Positions 19,612 through 27,801 of a DNA stretch of 64,000 nt are shown here, piece by piece; positions within the stretch are counted from its first letter, which is position 1; every line of letters begins with the position of its first letter. Below the pieces are notes generated by a model. The model saw nothing but the letters and a program-made list of their open reading frames with translations, made no database searches and was not told the origin of the DNA. The stretch covers positions 93,878 to 157,877 of the forward strand of contig JAQXVU010000052.1 of the NCBI GenBank assembly GCA_029225085.1, written 5' to 3'. This stretch comes from Eggerthellales bacterium (GTDB taxonomy: Bacteria > Actinomycetota > Coriobacteriia > Coriobacteriales > Eggerthellaceae). The translations under genes and the position numbers were made by a program.

Positions 19612-19843
19612 ACCATCTAAGGGAGCGAGAAAACGCTCGACTGTTAACGGTTGTCACCGGTTCGGCCTACTTGCCTGCTGGTCTTCCGAAGATCGTCCGG
19701 TTCCCATTGCATGCGTTCATCCAAACTGCTCGGAGGCTTGTTTCTGAATCTTCCCCCGCAGGCTTCCAGAACCGCCTGCTTGCTTGAAGAGGGCCAGACC
19801 CTTACTTTTCCTCGTCATCGCATTTGTTGGTAGTGATGTCGTG
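19579..19843 (-). ncRNA. T-box-like riboswitch leader of the ilvD operon
   Basis: The untranslated leader of about 265 nt has the ordered marks of a T-box: the 5' Stem I element GATGACGAGGAAAAGTAA (19819-19802); an apical stem GCAGGC/GCCTGC; the Stem I 3' side GAAACAAGCCTCCGAGC (19744-19728), paired with the 5' side; an AACCGGTGACAACCGTTA stem; TTAGATGGTCCCGGGG (19620-19605) resembling the T-box core AGGGTGGNACCGCGG; and an overlapping terminator. CCCTTAGA could instead pair with TTTTAGGGG past the T tract as antiterminator. In this class uncharged tRNA binding prevents termination. The triplet at the specifier position reads CAA (19740-19738), not an Ile/Leu/Val codon; the register is uncertain. 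Confidence 0.62.
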
Positions 19844-19849
19844 TTCGCT

Positions 19850-19877
19850 AGTATACTCGCCTGCTCTTTCAATGCAA
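19850..19877 (-). promoter_or_regulatory. Sigma-70-type promoter of the ilvD operon
   Basis: TTGCAT (19877-19872) and TATACT (19855-19850) spaced 16 bp, just upstream of the T-box-like leader. Expected transcript start is near 19843. Confidence 0.65.
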
Positions 19878-19882
19878 CAGAG

Positions 19883-19920
19883 AAAAAGAAAAACGGCGCC
19901 CATCCTTTCGGACGGACGCC
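19883..19920 (-). terminator. Terminator after the 2-hydroxyacid dehydrogenase gene
   Basis: Stem GGCGTCCGTCC/GGATGGGCGCC with GAAA loop, followed on the minus strand by GTTTTTCTTTTT. It isolates the dehydrogenase gene from the ilvD promoter. Confidence 0.88.
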
Positions 19921-20051
19921 ATAAGACAAGGTGGAAGATGATGCTGCAGCCACAAGCAGTCAGGCAGACCACGGCAACTGAAGCCCACCTAAAACAGGCA
20001 GGCAACAGCTCGTTCAAGCCCCAGCCGCCGCCAGCCCCATGAAGACCGGGG

Positions 20052-20999
20052 CTACACCAGATTGATGGGGGCACCGGCCAGATAAGCGGCTACGTTGTCA
20101 GCCACGATGACCGCGCGCTTGTACATGGCCTCGTTGGAAGCGAAGGCCACATGAGGGGTGGCCACCACGTTCTTAGCGGAAAGCAGTGGGTGATCGGTGG
20201 CGATAGGAGGCTCGGTCTCGAAGACGTCGATGCCCGCGCCGGCGATGCGGCCCTCGTTCAGAGCGTCGGCAAGGGCGGCGGAGTCTACCACAGGACCACG
20301 AGCGCAGTTGATGAGCACCGCAGTGGGCTTCATGAGAGCAATGCGCTCCGCATTAATGAGGCCGGTGGTCTCAGGAGTCTGGGGAACATGCAGGGAGATC
20401 ACGTCGCAGGCGCTCATGAGCTCCTCGATGGTGTCGACGAAGGTGACATCGGGCAAGTCCTTCTTCGTGCGGCTATAGGCCAGAACCTTGCAGCCGAAGG
20501 CATTGGCGATGCGGGCAACGCGGCTTCCGATGGCGCCAGCGCCCACGATGCCGAAGGTCTTGCCTTCCAGCTCAGGGCCTACCAGGCCGGCCTTGGTGCC
20601 GCCGCAGCGAACGGCCTTGTCGCAAGCGACGATGTTGCGATACACCGCCAGCAGAAGGCCGAAGGTCAGATCGGCAACAGCCACTGTGGAATAGCCAGCG
20701 CAGTTAGACACGGTGATGCCGTGCTCGCGGCAATAGGCCATATCCACATGGTCATAGCCAGTGAATGCCACGCAGATGTACTTCAGATTGGGGCACTCCT
20801 GCATGACGGCAGCAGAGTACTTGATGTTGGAAACGACGACGATGTCAGCGTCCTTGCTGCGCTCGATGAGGGATGCCTCGTCCTCCTTGCGATCGGGATA
20901 GGTCACCAGCTCTACATCGAAATCCCCTACCGCGTCCCCAATGAGGCCGCGAAGCTGCTCGTCAGAGATGCCCAAAGGCTCTACCACGGAAATCTTCAA
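20052..20999 (-). CDS. D-isomer-specific 2-hydroxyacid dehydrogenase, NAD-dependent
   Basis: 315 residues with the two-domain fold of the family: NAD-binding GAGAIGSRVARIANAFG at about 148, catalytic Arg in NCARGPVVD, Glu in FETEPP and His in TPHVAFAS. It reduces a 2-oxo acid to the D-2-hydroxy acid; the substrate (glycerate/hydroxypyruvate or a longer acid) cannot be set from sequence. TTG start at 20999 behind AGGAGCG. Single-gene unit with its own terminator. It is not SerA because it lacks the ASB and ACT domains. Confidence 0.85.
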   Translation of the reverse strand: MKISVVEPLGISDEQLRGLIGDAVGDFDVELVTYPDRKEDEASLIERSKDADIVVVSNIKYSAAVMQECPNLKYICVAFTGYDHVDMAYCREHGITVSNCAGYSTVAVADLTFGLLLAVYRNIVACDKAVRCGGTKAGLVGPELEGKTFGIVGAGAIGSRVARIANAFGCKVLAYSRTKKDLPDVTFVDTIEELMSACDVISLHVPQTPETTGLINAERIALMKPTAVLINCARGPVVDSAALADALNEGRIAGAGIDVFETEPPIATDHPLLSAKNVVATPHVAFASNEAMYKRAVIVADNVAAYLAGAPINLV

Positions 21000-21111
21000 A
21001 GTACGCTCCTAACGTCGTCGTCGGCATTAGTGAACAAGAATAGGGCAACCCCCACCCTGCCCCGCCTGGCTTCCCGCCAGCGGCGCAGTATGGGGGCAAG
21101 AGTCCCGCATC

Positions 21112-21639
21112 CTAGAACGAGCCGCGATGCACCTTTTCCCAATGAAGGTCCTCAGGGCAACGGGGCTCAGGGTGCTTTGCAGGGTGGCCCACCGACAGCA
21201 TAGCCAGAAGCTGCAGCCCTTCAGGAGCCCCCAGAACGCGGGACACGTAGGCACCGGTGGTCTCGTCGTCGGAGGCGTCACGACCTCGGCACTGAATCCA
21301 GCAGGCTCCCAGACCAAGAGCATCGGCTTCGAGCCACATGGCCGTCATGGCGATAGAGCAATCCTCTACCCAGGTGTCTGCCACCTCGGGATCGCCGAAC
21401 ACGGCGATGGCGGCAGAAGCGGAGGCCAACATGCGGGCAGAGCCGGTTTGCCTGGCCTCGGAAAGAGTCTTCAGCGTCTCGTCATCGGTCACCACCACAA
21501 ACTCACGGGGCTGCTTGCCATGACCCGTAGGGGCAGTGAGACCCGCCTGCAAAATCAGGTTCAGGCACTCCTCGCTGACTGTCTCATCGATATAGGCTCG
21601 CACCGCACGACGGCTCAACAGCGCATCGATCATTTCCAT
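21112..21639 (-). CDS. Nitroreductase family FMN oxidoreductase
   Basis: 175 residues. SRRAVRAY near the start binds FMN phosphate; LQAGLTAPTGHGKQPREFVVV and the C-terminal GxP region fit NfsA/NfnB-like flavoenzymes. They reduce nitro groups or quinones with NAD(P)H; the substrate here is unknown. The ATG at 21639 (MEMIDALL) has AAAGGAG 7 nt upstream; a reading from 21675 lacks one. Late in the sequence there are several cysteines and histidines (GACWIQCRGRD), common in anaerobe members. It follows the methyltransferase gene on the same strand. Confidence 0.82.
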   Translation of the reverse strand: MEMIDALLSRRAVRAYIDETVSEECLNLILQAGLTAPTGHGKQPREFVVVTDDETLKTLSEARQTGSARMLASASAAIAVFGDPEVADTWVEDCSIAMTAMWLEADALGLGACWIQCRGRDASDDETTGAYVSRVLGAPEGLQLLAMLSVGHPAKHPEPRCPEDLHWEKVHRGSF

Positions 21640-21693
21640 ATCCTGTCTCCTTTCAAAGACGTATCGCCCCCGCACCTGTCGGGGGCAACGCGA

Positions 21694-22569
21694 TTACGCG
21701 CGCTTATGTTTGCGCAGCTCCCAGAAGGCCACGGCACTGGCGGCGGCCACGTTCAGGGAATCGACCTCGTGTTCCATGGGGATCATCACCGTATGGTCAC
21801 AGGCTTCGATGGTGGAAGCCCGCAGGCCCTCCCCTTCGGTACCCAGCACCACCGCCAGCTTGCCGGCGGCGGTCAAAGCAGGGTCATCGAGAGAGATGGA
21901 ATCCTCTTCTAGAGCCATAGCCACCGTAGTGAAGCCAGCTTCCTTTAACTGGGGAAGGCAACCCGCAGCCCAGTCATCGGCGCCGTCGATGCGCGTCCAG
22001 GGAACCTGGAACACCGTGCCCATAGAGACACGGGAAGCGCGACGATACAGAGGGTCGTGGCACCGGGGCGTGACCAGAACGGCATCGACCCCCAACGCCG
22101 CAGCGCTGCGGAAGATGGCGCCCATGTTGGTGTAGTTGGTGACGTCTTCGAGTATGGCCACCAAGGAAGCGGAGGCGCAGAGATCTCGCACCGACGGAAG
22201 CGGCAGGCGCTCGAAGCAGGCCAGAGCGCCGCGAGTCTCCCGATAGCCGGTGAGGGAAACGAAGTCCTCATGGGAGACGACCAGTACGGGGACGGAGGGG
22301 CCATCGCTGAGCACCTGCTGAATGAGGGGCATCTCATGGCTCAGCCACTTCTCCTCTAAAAACAGGGAGACCAGCGGGTAGCCTCCCGCCAGCGCACGGC
22401 TGATGACGTTACGAGACTCGGCGATGAACAGACCGGAGGCATAGGCCTCGTACCCGCCCAGCTTATCGCCGCTGCGAGAGGTATAGCACTCCTTCAGCTG
22501 GGCATCGGTCATGCCCGAATACACCTTCAGGCGCTTGTCAGCGCATCCCACTCGCTCTATGGCCACCTG
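21694..22569 (-). CDS. SPOUT (TrmH/SpoU) RNA 2'-O-methyltransferase
   Basis: 291 residues. An N-terminal substrate-binding domain (about 1-120) is followed by the SPOUT knot with its three motifs: VTNYTNMGAIFRSAAALG, VLGTEGEGL and IPMEHEVDSLNVAAASAV. These bind S-adenosylmethionine, and the family methylates 2'-O of rRNA or tRNA. The exact RNA target cannot be told. The GTG at 22569 is chosen because GGAGGAGGAG lies just upstream; the longer reading from 22713 has an Arg/Gly/Ala-rich start unlike the family. It precedes the nitroreductase gene with a gap of 54 bp. Confidence 0.85.
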   Translation of the reverse strand, partial: QVAIERVGCADKRLKVYSGMTDAQLKECYTSRSGDKLGGYEAYASGLFIAESRNVISRALAGGYPLVSLFLEEKWLSHEMPLIQQVLSDGPSVPVLVVSHEDFVSLTGYRETRGALACFERLPLPSVRDLCASASLVAILEDVTNYTNMGAIFRSAAALGVDAVLVTPRCHDPLYRRASRVSMGTVFQVPWTRIDGADDWAAGCLPQLKEAGFTTVAMALEEDSISLDDPALTAAGKLAVVLGTEGEGLRASTIEACDHTVMIPMEHEVDSLNVAAASAVAFWELRKHKRA

Positions 22570-22730
22570 CTCCTCCTCCGCCTTTCGCCTTGCGTAAACC
22601 GGCGCTGCGCCAAAACGCCACGGGCCCCGCGCATGCCAAGCCCCATGAGGCCCGACTTCGCCCAGGCCCAAAGCAGCATGCGCGCCGCACCTAGGGGTAT
22701 CGTCTCGGGTCATTATAAAGCTAAGGCCCT

Positions 22731-22788
22731 CTCCCCTATCGGGGAAAGGGCCTCAACGCATTGGGGGGCTAAGTAATAGAGGAGAGTG
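22731..22788. other. Pair of GC-rich hairpins in a divergent promoter region
   Basis: GGCCCTCTCCCC-TATC-GGGGAAAGGGCC forms a strong hairpin, and GGGGGGC...GCCCCC a few bases on forms a second with a larger loop. Neither is followed by a T tract on either strand. They lie between the divergent methyltransferase and MocR-type genes. No gene ends here, so their role as leader structures or as the end of an unseen transcript is open. Confidence 0.4.
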
Positions 22789-22891
22789 TGGCCCCCTCCT
22801 AGCCGGTGCAAACGTTAACAGCGCGAATGCCGCGCCCATGCCACTGCCGAGAACCGCCTGTCACCAACTTGCTGAAGATAGAATCCCGCAA

Positions 22892-22917
22892 AACTGGTAT
22901 CCAATAAATAGCCAGTT
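22892..22917. promoter_or_regulatory. Inverted repeat ahead of the MocR-type gene
   Basis: AACTGG (22892-22897) and CCAGTT (22912-22917) flank an AT-rich 14-bp core, about 25 bp before the regulator start. The site could be an autoregulatory operator for the GntR-type DNA-binding domain encoded next to it. Confidence 0.4.
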
Positions 22918-22940
22918 CAATTATTTTTTTGGAGGTCAGT

Positions 22941-24341
22941 TTGATTACCCTGCAGCTCGACCGCACTTCAGGAGGCAAGCCCCTCTACACCCAGATCTAC
23001 GAGCAGATACGAGAGCTTATCGTGCAGGGCATCATCTCCCCCGGGGAGCGCCTGCCCTCGAAGAAGAAGCTCTCCGAGCATCTGAAGGTCAGCGTGAAGA
23101 CCATTGAGAACGCCTACTTCCAGCTGGCGTTAGAGGGATACGTGCAGTCGAAGGAGAAGGTGGGCTACTTCGCCAACGACATCACCGGCTTCTACACCGA
23201 GGCACGCTCAGAGCGTCCCAGCTACACCAACCGCTTTCAGGAAGACCACTATCGCCTCGACATTCGCGCCAACAAAACGCCTACGGACATGTTTCCCCTG
23301 TCCGTCTGGGCCCGCATCGCCCGTGAGGTCATGGCCGACGAGGGCCGCAGCCTCCTAGAGACCGTCCCCTTCAACGGCATCCCCGAGCTGCGCATCGCCA
23401 TCGCCGAGTACCTGTACGGTTTCAGAGGCATGAAGGTCTCCCCCGACCAGATCGTCATCGGCTCAGGTACTGAGTACCTGTACCAGCGTCTGGCTCGCCT
23501 CCTAGGCGAGGATTGCGTCTTCGGCATGGAAGACCCAGGCTACACCCACACCAAGAGGATCCTGGCGAACAGCAAGGTTCCCTACCGCTGCATCCCCACC
23601 GACTGGGAGGGCATGCGCTCAGACGCCCTGACCGCCAGCGACTGCACCGTCGCCCACGTCTCCCCCATGCATCACTTCCCCTTGGGCACCACCATGCCAG
23701 TGCAACGACGAGTGCAGCTGCTGACCTGGGTGAACCAAAAGCCGGGGCGCTACCTCATCGAGGACGACTACAACTCCGAGTACCTGTACCAGGGAAATCC
23801 CGTCCCCACCCTCTACAGCCTCGACGTGCGCCAGAAGGTCATCTACATCAACACCTTCTCGAAGACCCTGGCCCCCTCCCTGCGCCTGGCCTACATGGTG
23901 CTCCCCGACGAGCTCATGGACCGTTACGTAGAGACCACCACCTTCTACTCCTGCACCGTGGCAAGCTCGCTGCAGCACCAGCTGGCCCGTTTCATCTCCG
24001 AGGGCCACTTCGAGCGGCACATCCATCGCGTCAGGCAGCACAACCTGAAGCAGCGCGAGCTGGTGGCAGACAAGCTGGAAGCCTCCCCTCTGGCCAGGTC
24101 CGCGCAACTGCTGAACTCCCCCTCGGGAACCCATTTCCTGCTGCGCCTTGCCACCGATACGCCCGATCAGGATATCTACCAGGCCCTTTTAGAAAAGGGT
24201 ATTCTCTCTACCTTCGTCTCCCACTACTGCGAACAGCCCACCAATCGCTTCGACCACCTGCTCATCATGAATTACTCCAGCATCGATGCCGAAGGGATCG
24301 ACCTGCTGTTCAATGAGCTGCAAGCCGTCCTGCAAAGCTAG
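22941..24341 (+). CDS. MocR/PdxR-family regulator (GntR HTH plus aminotransferase-like domain)
   Basis: 466 residues. N-terminal winged helix (about 1-75: LYTQIYEQIRELIVQGIISPGERLPSKKKLSEHL pattern of GntR) fused to a fold type I aminotransferase-like domain. Its PLP lysine is in INTFSKTLAPSLRLAYMVLP. Such proteins sense PLP or amino compounds and regulate transcription rather than catalyse. TTG at 22941 is taken as start because GGAGG at 22931 lies 5 nt upstream; reading from the TTG at 22929 would overlap the ribosome site. No obvious target gene is adjacent, and autoregulation is possible. Confidence 0.88.
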   Translation: MITLQLDRTSGGKPLYTQIYEQIRELIVQGIISPGERLPSKKKLSEHLKVSVKTIENAYFQLALEGYVQSKEKVGYFANDITGFYTEARSERPSYTNRFQEDHYRLDIRANKTPTDMFPLSVWARIAREVMADEGRSLLETVPFNGIPELRIAIAEYLYGFRGMKVSPDQIVIGSGTEYLYQRLARLLGEDCVFGMEDPGYTHTKRILANSKVPYRCIPTDWEGMRSDALTASDCTVAHVSPMHHFPLGTTMPVQRRVQLLTWVNQKPGRYLIEDDYNSEYLYQGNPVPTLYSLDVRQKVIYINTFSKTLAPSLRLAYMVLPDELMDRYVETTTFYSCTVASSLQHQLARFISEGHFERHIHRVRQHNLKQRELVADKLEASPLARSAQLLNSPSGTHFLLRLATDTPDQDIYQALLEKGILSTFVSHYCEQPTNRFDHLLIMNYSSIDAEGIDLLFNELQAVLQS

Positions 24342-24363
24342 CAGGCGCCGCCCTACACGCAAA

Positions 24364-24405
24364 AAGCCCCTCGGTCACCTTCCACATGCGAAGGCGGCCG
24401 AGGGG
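24364..24405. terminator. Hairpin between the convergent MocR-type and cyclophilin genes
   Basis: GCCCCTCGG-...-CCGAGGGGC forms a 9-bp stem with a loop of about 20 bases. On the minus strand it is followed by TTTTTGCG, so it fits termination of the cyclophilin transcript. It may also stop the plus-strand gene less efficiently. Confidence 0.7.
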
Positions 24406-24454
24406 CCGAATGCTCATAGCGAAGCCGATGCGCCCTTACCAGGGCGACCTGTGC

Positions 24455-24976
24455 CTACAGAGTCTCAGGCTCAGGGTACTCAACGCCGAAGGTGTCGACG
24501 GTGACCTTCTTCATGCGCTGGTCCTCGAAGGGCTTGTCCTGGAAGTTGCGCTGAGCGGACACGATCTTGTCGGCCACTTCCATACCCTCAGTGACCTTGC
24601 CGAAAGCTGCATAGGCGCCATCCAGATGAGGAGCGTCGGCAACCATGATGAAGAACTGGGAACCGGCGGAGTTTGGCATCATAGAGCGAGCCATAGAGAG
24701 AACGCCGCGGGTGTGAACCAGATCGTTTGCGAAGCCGTTCTGGGAGAACTCGCCGCGGATGGAATAGCCAGGGCCGCCAACGCCGATGCCCTGAGGATCG
24801 CCGCCCTGAATCATGAAGCCAGGGATAACGCGATGGAAGATCACGCCGTCATAGAAGCCCTTGTTCACCAGGGAGATGAAGTTGTTCACGGTGTTGGGGG
24901 CAACCTCGGGATAGAGCTCGGCCTTGATGATGCCGTCGTCTTCCATCTCGATGGTAACTACTGGGTTCTGTGCCAT
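24455..24976 (-). CDS. Cyclophilin-type peptidyl-prolyl cis-trans isomerase
   Basis: 173 residues. PPIase core with FHRVIPGFMIQGGDPQG (catalytic Arg) and SMARSMMPNSAGSQFFI. No signal peptide, so cytosolic. Accelerates prolyl isomerisation in protein folding. The ATG at 24976 (MAQNPVVTIEM) follows AAGGAGCG; a reading from 25006 lacks a site. It is a close tandem paralogue of the next gene upstream, sharing the start IEMED-G and the end VDTFGVEYPxPE. Confidence 0.93.
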   Translation of the reverse strand: MAQNPVVTIEMEDDGIIKAELYPEVAPNTVNNFISLVNKGFYDGVIFHRVIPGFMIQGGDPQGIGVGGPGYSIRGEFSQNGFANDLVHTRGVLSMARSMMPNSAGSQFFIMVADAPHLDGAYAAFGKVTEGMEVADKIVSAQRNFQDKPFEDQRMKKVTVDTFGVEYPEPETL

Positions 24977-25037
24977 GTCGCACGCTCCTTTTCCTTGTAA
25001 ACCCATGCTGGGTACTTACTGCTTAGTGCCAATGTCC

Positions 25038-25661
25038 TTAGAAGACGATAGCGGGCTTAGTGCGCTCCTTCTTCCTGAAGAACTCCCGGAACTTGTTGAT
25101 CTTCTCGGGCTGAGGATACTCAACGCCGAAGGTGTCGACGGTGATCTTCTTGATCACGCGAGGCTCAAGAGGGCGCTCGGTCTCAGGGTCGGTCTCGTCG
25201 GCGCCGATCTCGGCCAGGACATCGAGACCTTCGATGATGCGACCGAAGGAGGCATAGAAGCCGTTCAAGGGGTAGGTCTTCTTGGGATCGTCGAGGCAGA
25301 TGAAGAACTGACTCGAAGCGGTGTCGGCCTTTTCCTGACGGGCCATAGAGATGACGCCGAACTCGTGCTTCAGGCCGTTGATGTGGGAATTCGCGGAGAA
25401 TTCACCGCGGATGGTGTAGCCAGCGCCGCCACGACCGGTTCCGTCAGGGCAGCCGCCCTGAATCATGAAGCCAGGAACCACGCGATGGAAGATGGTGCCA
25501 TCGTAGAAGCCGCTGTTAGCAAGGGCGATGAAGTTGTTCACGGTGTTGGGAGCAACCTCGGGATAGAGCTTGCCGCTCATGACCCTGCCGTCTTCCATCT
25601 CGATGTAGACGGATGGGTTGCGAACGTACTTCTTCTTCTCTTTGTCGTTCTTCTTAGCCAC
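25038..25661 (-). CDS. Second cyclophilin-type peptidyl-prolyl isomerase
   Basis: 207 residues from the GTG at 25661, with GGGAAAGG 9 nt upstream; an alternative ATG at 25724 with a weaker site would add 21 basic residues. The core matches its neighbour (FHRVVPGFMIQGGCPDG, SMARQEKADTASSQFFI). It differs by a Lys-rich N-terminus and a basic C-terminal tail (NKFREFFRKKERT). It carries an insertion after KTYPLNGFYASFG compared with its paralogue. Cytosolic folding helper; the basic ends could aid RNA or ribosome binding, which is speculation. Confidence 0.9.
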   Translation of the reverse strand: MAKKNDKEKKKYVRNPSVYIEMEDGRVMSGKLYPEVAPNTVNNFIALANSGFYDGTIFHRVVPGFMIQGGCPDGTGRGGAGYTIRGEFSANSHINGLKHEFGVISMARQEKADTASSQFFICLDDPKKTYPLNGFYASFGRIIEGLDVLAEIGADETDPETERPLEPRVIKKITVDTFGVEYPQPEKINKFREFFRKKERTKPAIVF

Positions 25662-25797
25662 GGGAGCAGACCTTTCCCTCTCTCGGGAAACCTGCCATTT
25701 CTTACGTTTCCCGCGAACACTCATTATCGCCTTTTCGGGCAAGTTGTGGAACACCCCACAGGAAAAGAACGAATGAGGGAGAAAGGGCTTGGGCTCG

Positions 25798-26748
25798 CTA
25801 AATGAGGACCGCTGCCACCGTGGGGATGGTGCCCAAGGAGAACACAGTGCTCAGGAAGGTTCCCTGGGTCATGGTCTTCAGGTTGCCACCGAAATCGATG
25901 CACATCATGGTGCCGCTAGAAGCAGCGGGCATGGCGGCGCAGATGGTGATGACGCCCAGCAGCAGGTGATCGGTGATGAAGAAGCTGAAGACGAAGTACA
26001 CCGCGAAGGGGATCACCAGCAGGCGGAACAGCGTTGCCACATAGGGACGAGCATTGGTGAACATCTCCTTCAGGGGCATCTTGCCAATGGAAGAGCCCAC
26101 GATGAGCATGGCACCGGGAACGCAGAGCTGGCCTGCGAACTCGAAGGTCTGGCCGATGACGCCAGAGTCGGTGACGTGACCCATGATCAGGGCCAGAGCT
26201 GCAAAGCAGCTGATCATGCAGGGGCTCATCATAGCCTTACCCAGACCGATCAGCGTCTCCTTTGTCGAGGCCTTCTTCTCCCCCTTCTCCCTCATAGAGA
26301 GCATGAGGACGCCGGCAGACCAGGTGAAGAAGGTGGCGGGAATGTTGAAGACGGCGCCGTACAGCACGGCCTCAGGGCCGAAGATGCAGTTCAGAACAGG
26401 GAAGCCGATGAATCCCACGTTGCCGAAGACCATGAGGTATTCCAGCGTGCCACGGGTCTTGGCATCAGTGCGCAGCACATTGGCCACGATGATGGCCACG
26501 AAGATGACAAAGATATAGCAAGCGGTTCCCCACATAAGGATCTCGCAGATGGTGTGGGTGCTGGGGAGGTCGGAGGAGCTGAGAACGGAGGAGATAATCA
26601 TGGCGGGCATTGCCACGTTAATCACCAGGAAGGACAGCTTCCCATCGAACTCGTCGTTCATGACCCCCTTTCGCCTCATGGCGAAGCCGATGCCGACGAG
26701 GGTGAAGAGGATGATCATCTGGGAGGCAGTGGTGTAGAACGTGGTCAT
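25798..26748 (-). CDS. AEC family membrane transporter
   Basis: 316 residues with about ten membrane helices, same family as the gene at 1094-2032 but clearly diverged. Typical segments include the first helix LFTLVGIGFAMRRKGVMND and a central GNVGFIGFPVLN, where the conserved Gly-Pro region crosses the membrane. Substrate unknown (organic acids in some relatives). The ribosome site is weak. Upstream sequence holds a 14-bp repeat pair (26865-26902) that may be an operator. Confidence 0.87.
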   Translation of the reverse strand: MTTFYTTASQMIILFTLVGIGFAMRRKGVMNDEFDGKLSFLVINVAMPAMIISSVLSSSDLPSTHTICEILMWGTACYIFVIFVAIIVANVLRTDAKTRGTLEYLMVFGNVGFIGFPVLNCIFGPEAVLYGAVFNIPATFFTWSAGVLMLSMREKGEKKASTKETLIGLGKAMMSPCMISCFAALALIMGHVTDSGVIGQTFEFAGQLCVPGAMLIVGSSIGKMPLKEMFTNARPYVATLFRLLVIPFAVYFVFSFFITDHLLLGVITICAAMPAASSGTMMCIDFGGNLKTMTQGTFLSTVFSLGTIPTVAAVLI

Positions 26749-26864
26749 TGGTGCGAGGCAACTCTTTTCTCATGCTCGGGTACAGTGCGCTTGTGCCCAT
26801 TGAACATAAAAGGCCGCCGCGCTTCCTTCAACCGATATGGAGGGAAAACCGCGCTTTTTAGAAC

Positions 26865-26902
26865 GATTCTATGAATTCACCTCTGCGAGATTCCATAGAT
26901 TC
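26865..26902. promoter_or_regulatory. Repeated near-palindrome upstream of the second AEC gene
   Basis: GATTCTATGAATTC (26865-26878) and GATTCCATAGATTC (26889-26902) match at 11 of 14 positions, both as direct and as inverted repeats. Starts are 24 bp apart. They lie about 120 bp before the transporter start, as expected for a tandem operator. Confidence 0.4.
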
Positions 26903-26935
26903 AAAACATATTCCCAGGTCAGAATAGGTATAGAG

Positions 26936-27793
26936 CTACGAAGCGAGCTGCGTTAGGACGCCTTCCATAAGCACGGAGAAACGATCCTGGGCTTGCAGAC
27001 CAGACTCGGCCACCTCCTGGCTGCTGGGGTTTCCTCCTGCCACGCCACAGGCCATGTTGCTGATAAGGGAGATGCCCAGCACCTCCATGCTCACATGGCG
27101 AGCGGCAATGACCTCCTCGGCAACGCTCATGGCCACGGTATCCGCGCCCAAGATGCCCAGAGCGCGTATCTCCGCTGGCGTTTCATAGCTGGGACCGGAA
27201 AGAGCGGCATACACGCCCTCTTGTAAAACGACCCCCGCGTCTTTAGCGCGTTCGGCCCGAGCCGCCCGTCGGGCCAAGTCCGCCAGGCGAGGACTGAAGG
27301 CCTGGTTCATGGGAACGAAGCGATTTGCCAGTTCATTGGGCTCGTCGCCTTGCAAAGGGTTACGGCCGGTGAGGTTCATCTGATCGGTCATGAGGCAGAA
27401 GTCCCCCACGCCAAAGGAAGGATTGATGGCACCCGCCGCATTAGTGGTCACCAGGATCTTCGCCCCTACCCCATGGGCCGCCCAAACCGGAAGGGCTACC
27501 TGAGCCGAGGCATAGCCCTCATAGCCATGAAACCGCCCCTGCATTGCGAGAACGCGTCGCTTGGTACCAGGCACTCGTCCCCATACGAAACGGCTCAGAT
27601 GCCCCTCGGCGCTGCAGGTGCCCAACCCGGGGACCAGATCGTAGGAAAGGTACGTGGGGTCTTCCAGGCAGTCACCGAAGAAGTTCAGACCGCTGCCCAA
27701 GATAAGGAGGCACAGGGGCTCCTCACCACAGGTGAGCTTTTCGAGGGATGCGGCCACCTGAGCGATGTCTTGACGCAAAGACGTCTGATGCAT
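26936..27793 (-). CDS. punA: Purine nucleoside phosphorylase
   Basis: 285 residues of the trimeric PNP/MTAP type. Phosphate-binding LGSGL near residue 33, GRFHGYEGY, TTNAAGAINPSFGVGD and the purine pocket around YAALSGPSYETPAEIR are all present. Splits purine nucleosides to base and ribose-1-phosphate for salvage. ATG at 27793 behind AGGAGCG, 8 bp after the prmC stop, so probably co-transcribed with prmC. The symbol is by family; a methylthioadenosine or inosine-specific role cannot be excluded. Confidence 0.9.
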   Translation of the reverse strand: MHQTSLRQDIAQVAASLEKLTCGEEPLCLLILGSGLNFFGDCLEDPTYLSYDLVPGLGTCSAEGHLSRFVWGRVPGTKRRVLAMQGRFHGYEGYASAQVALPVWAAHGVGAKILVTTNAAGAINPSFGVGDFCLMTDQMNLTGRNPLQGDEPNELANRFVPMNQAFSPRLADLARRAARAERAKDAGVVLQEGVYAALSGPSYETPAEIRALGILGADTVAMSVAEEVIAARHVSMEVLGISLISNMACGVAGGNPSSQEVAESGLQAQDRFSVLMEGVLTQLAS

Positions 27794-27801
27794 GCGCGCT
27801 C

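Noticed and set aside
19717..19953. Possible leader peptide (attenuation) ahead of ilvD
   Set aside because: The open frame here begins upstream of the predicted promoter and has no run of Ile, Leu or Val codons; the T-box-like features explain the leader better.
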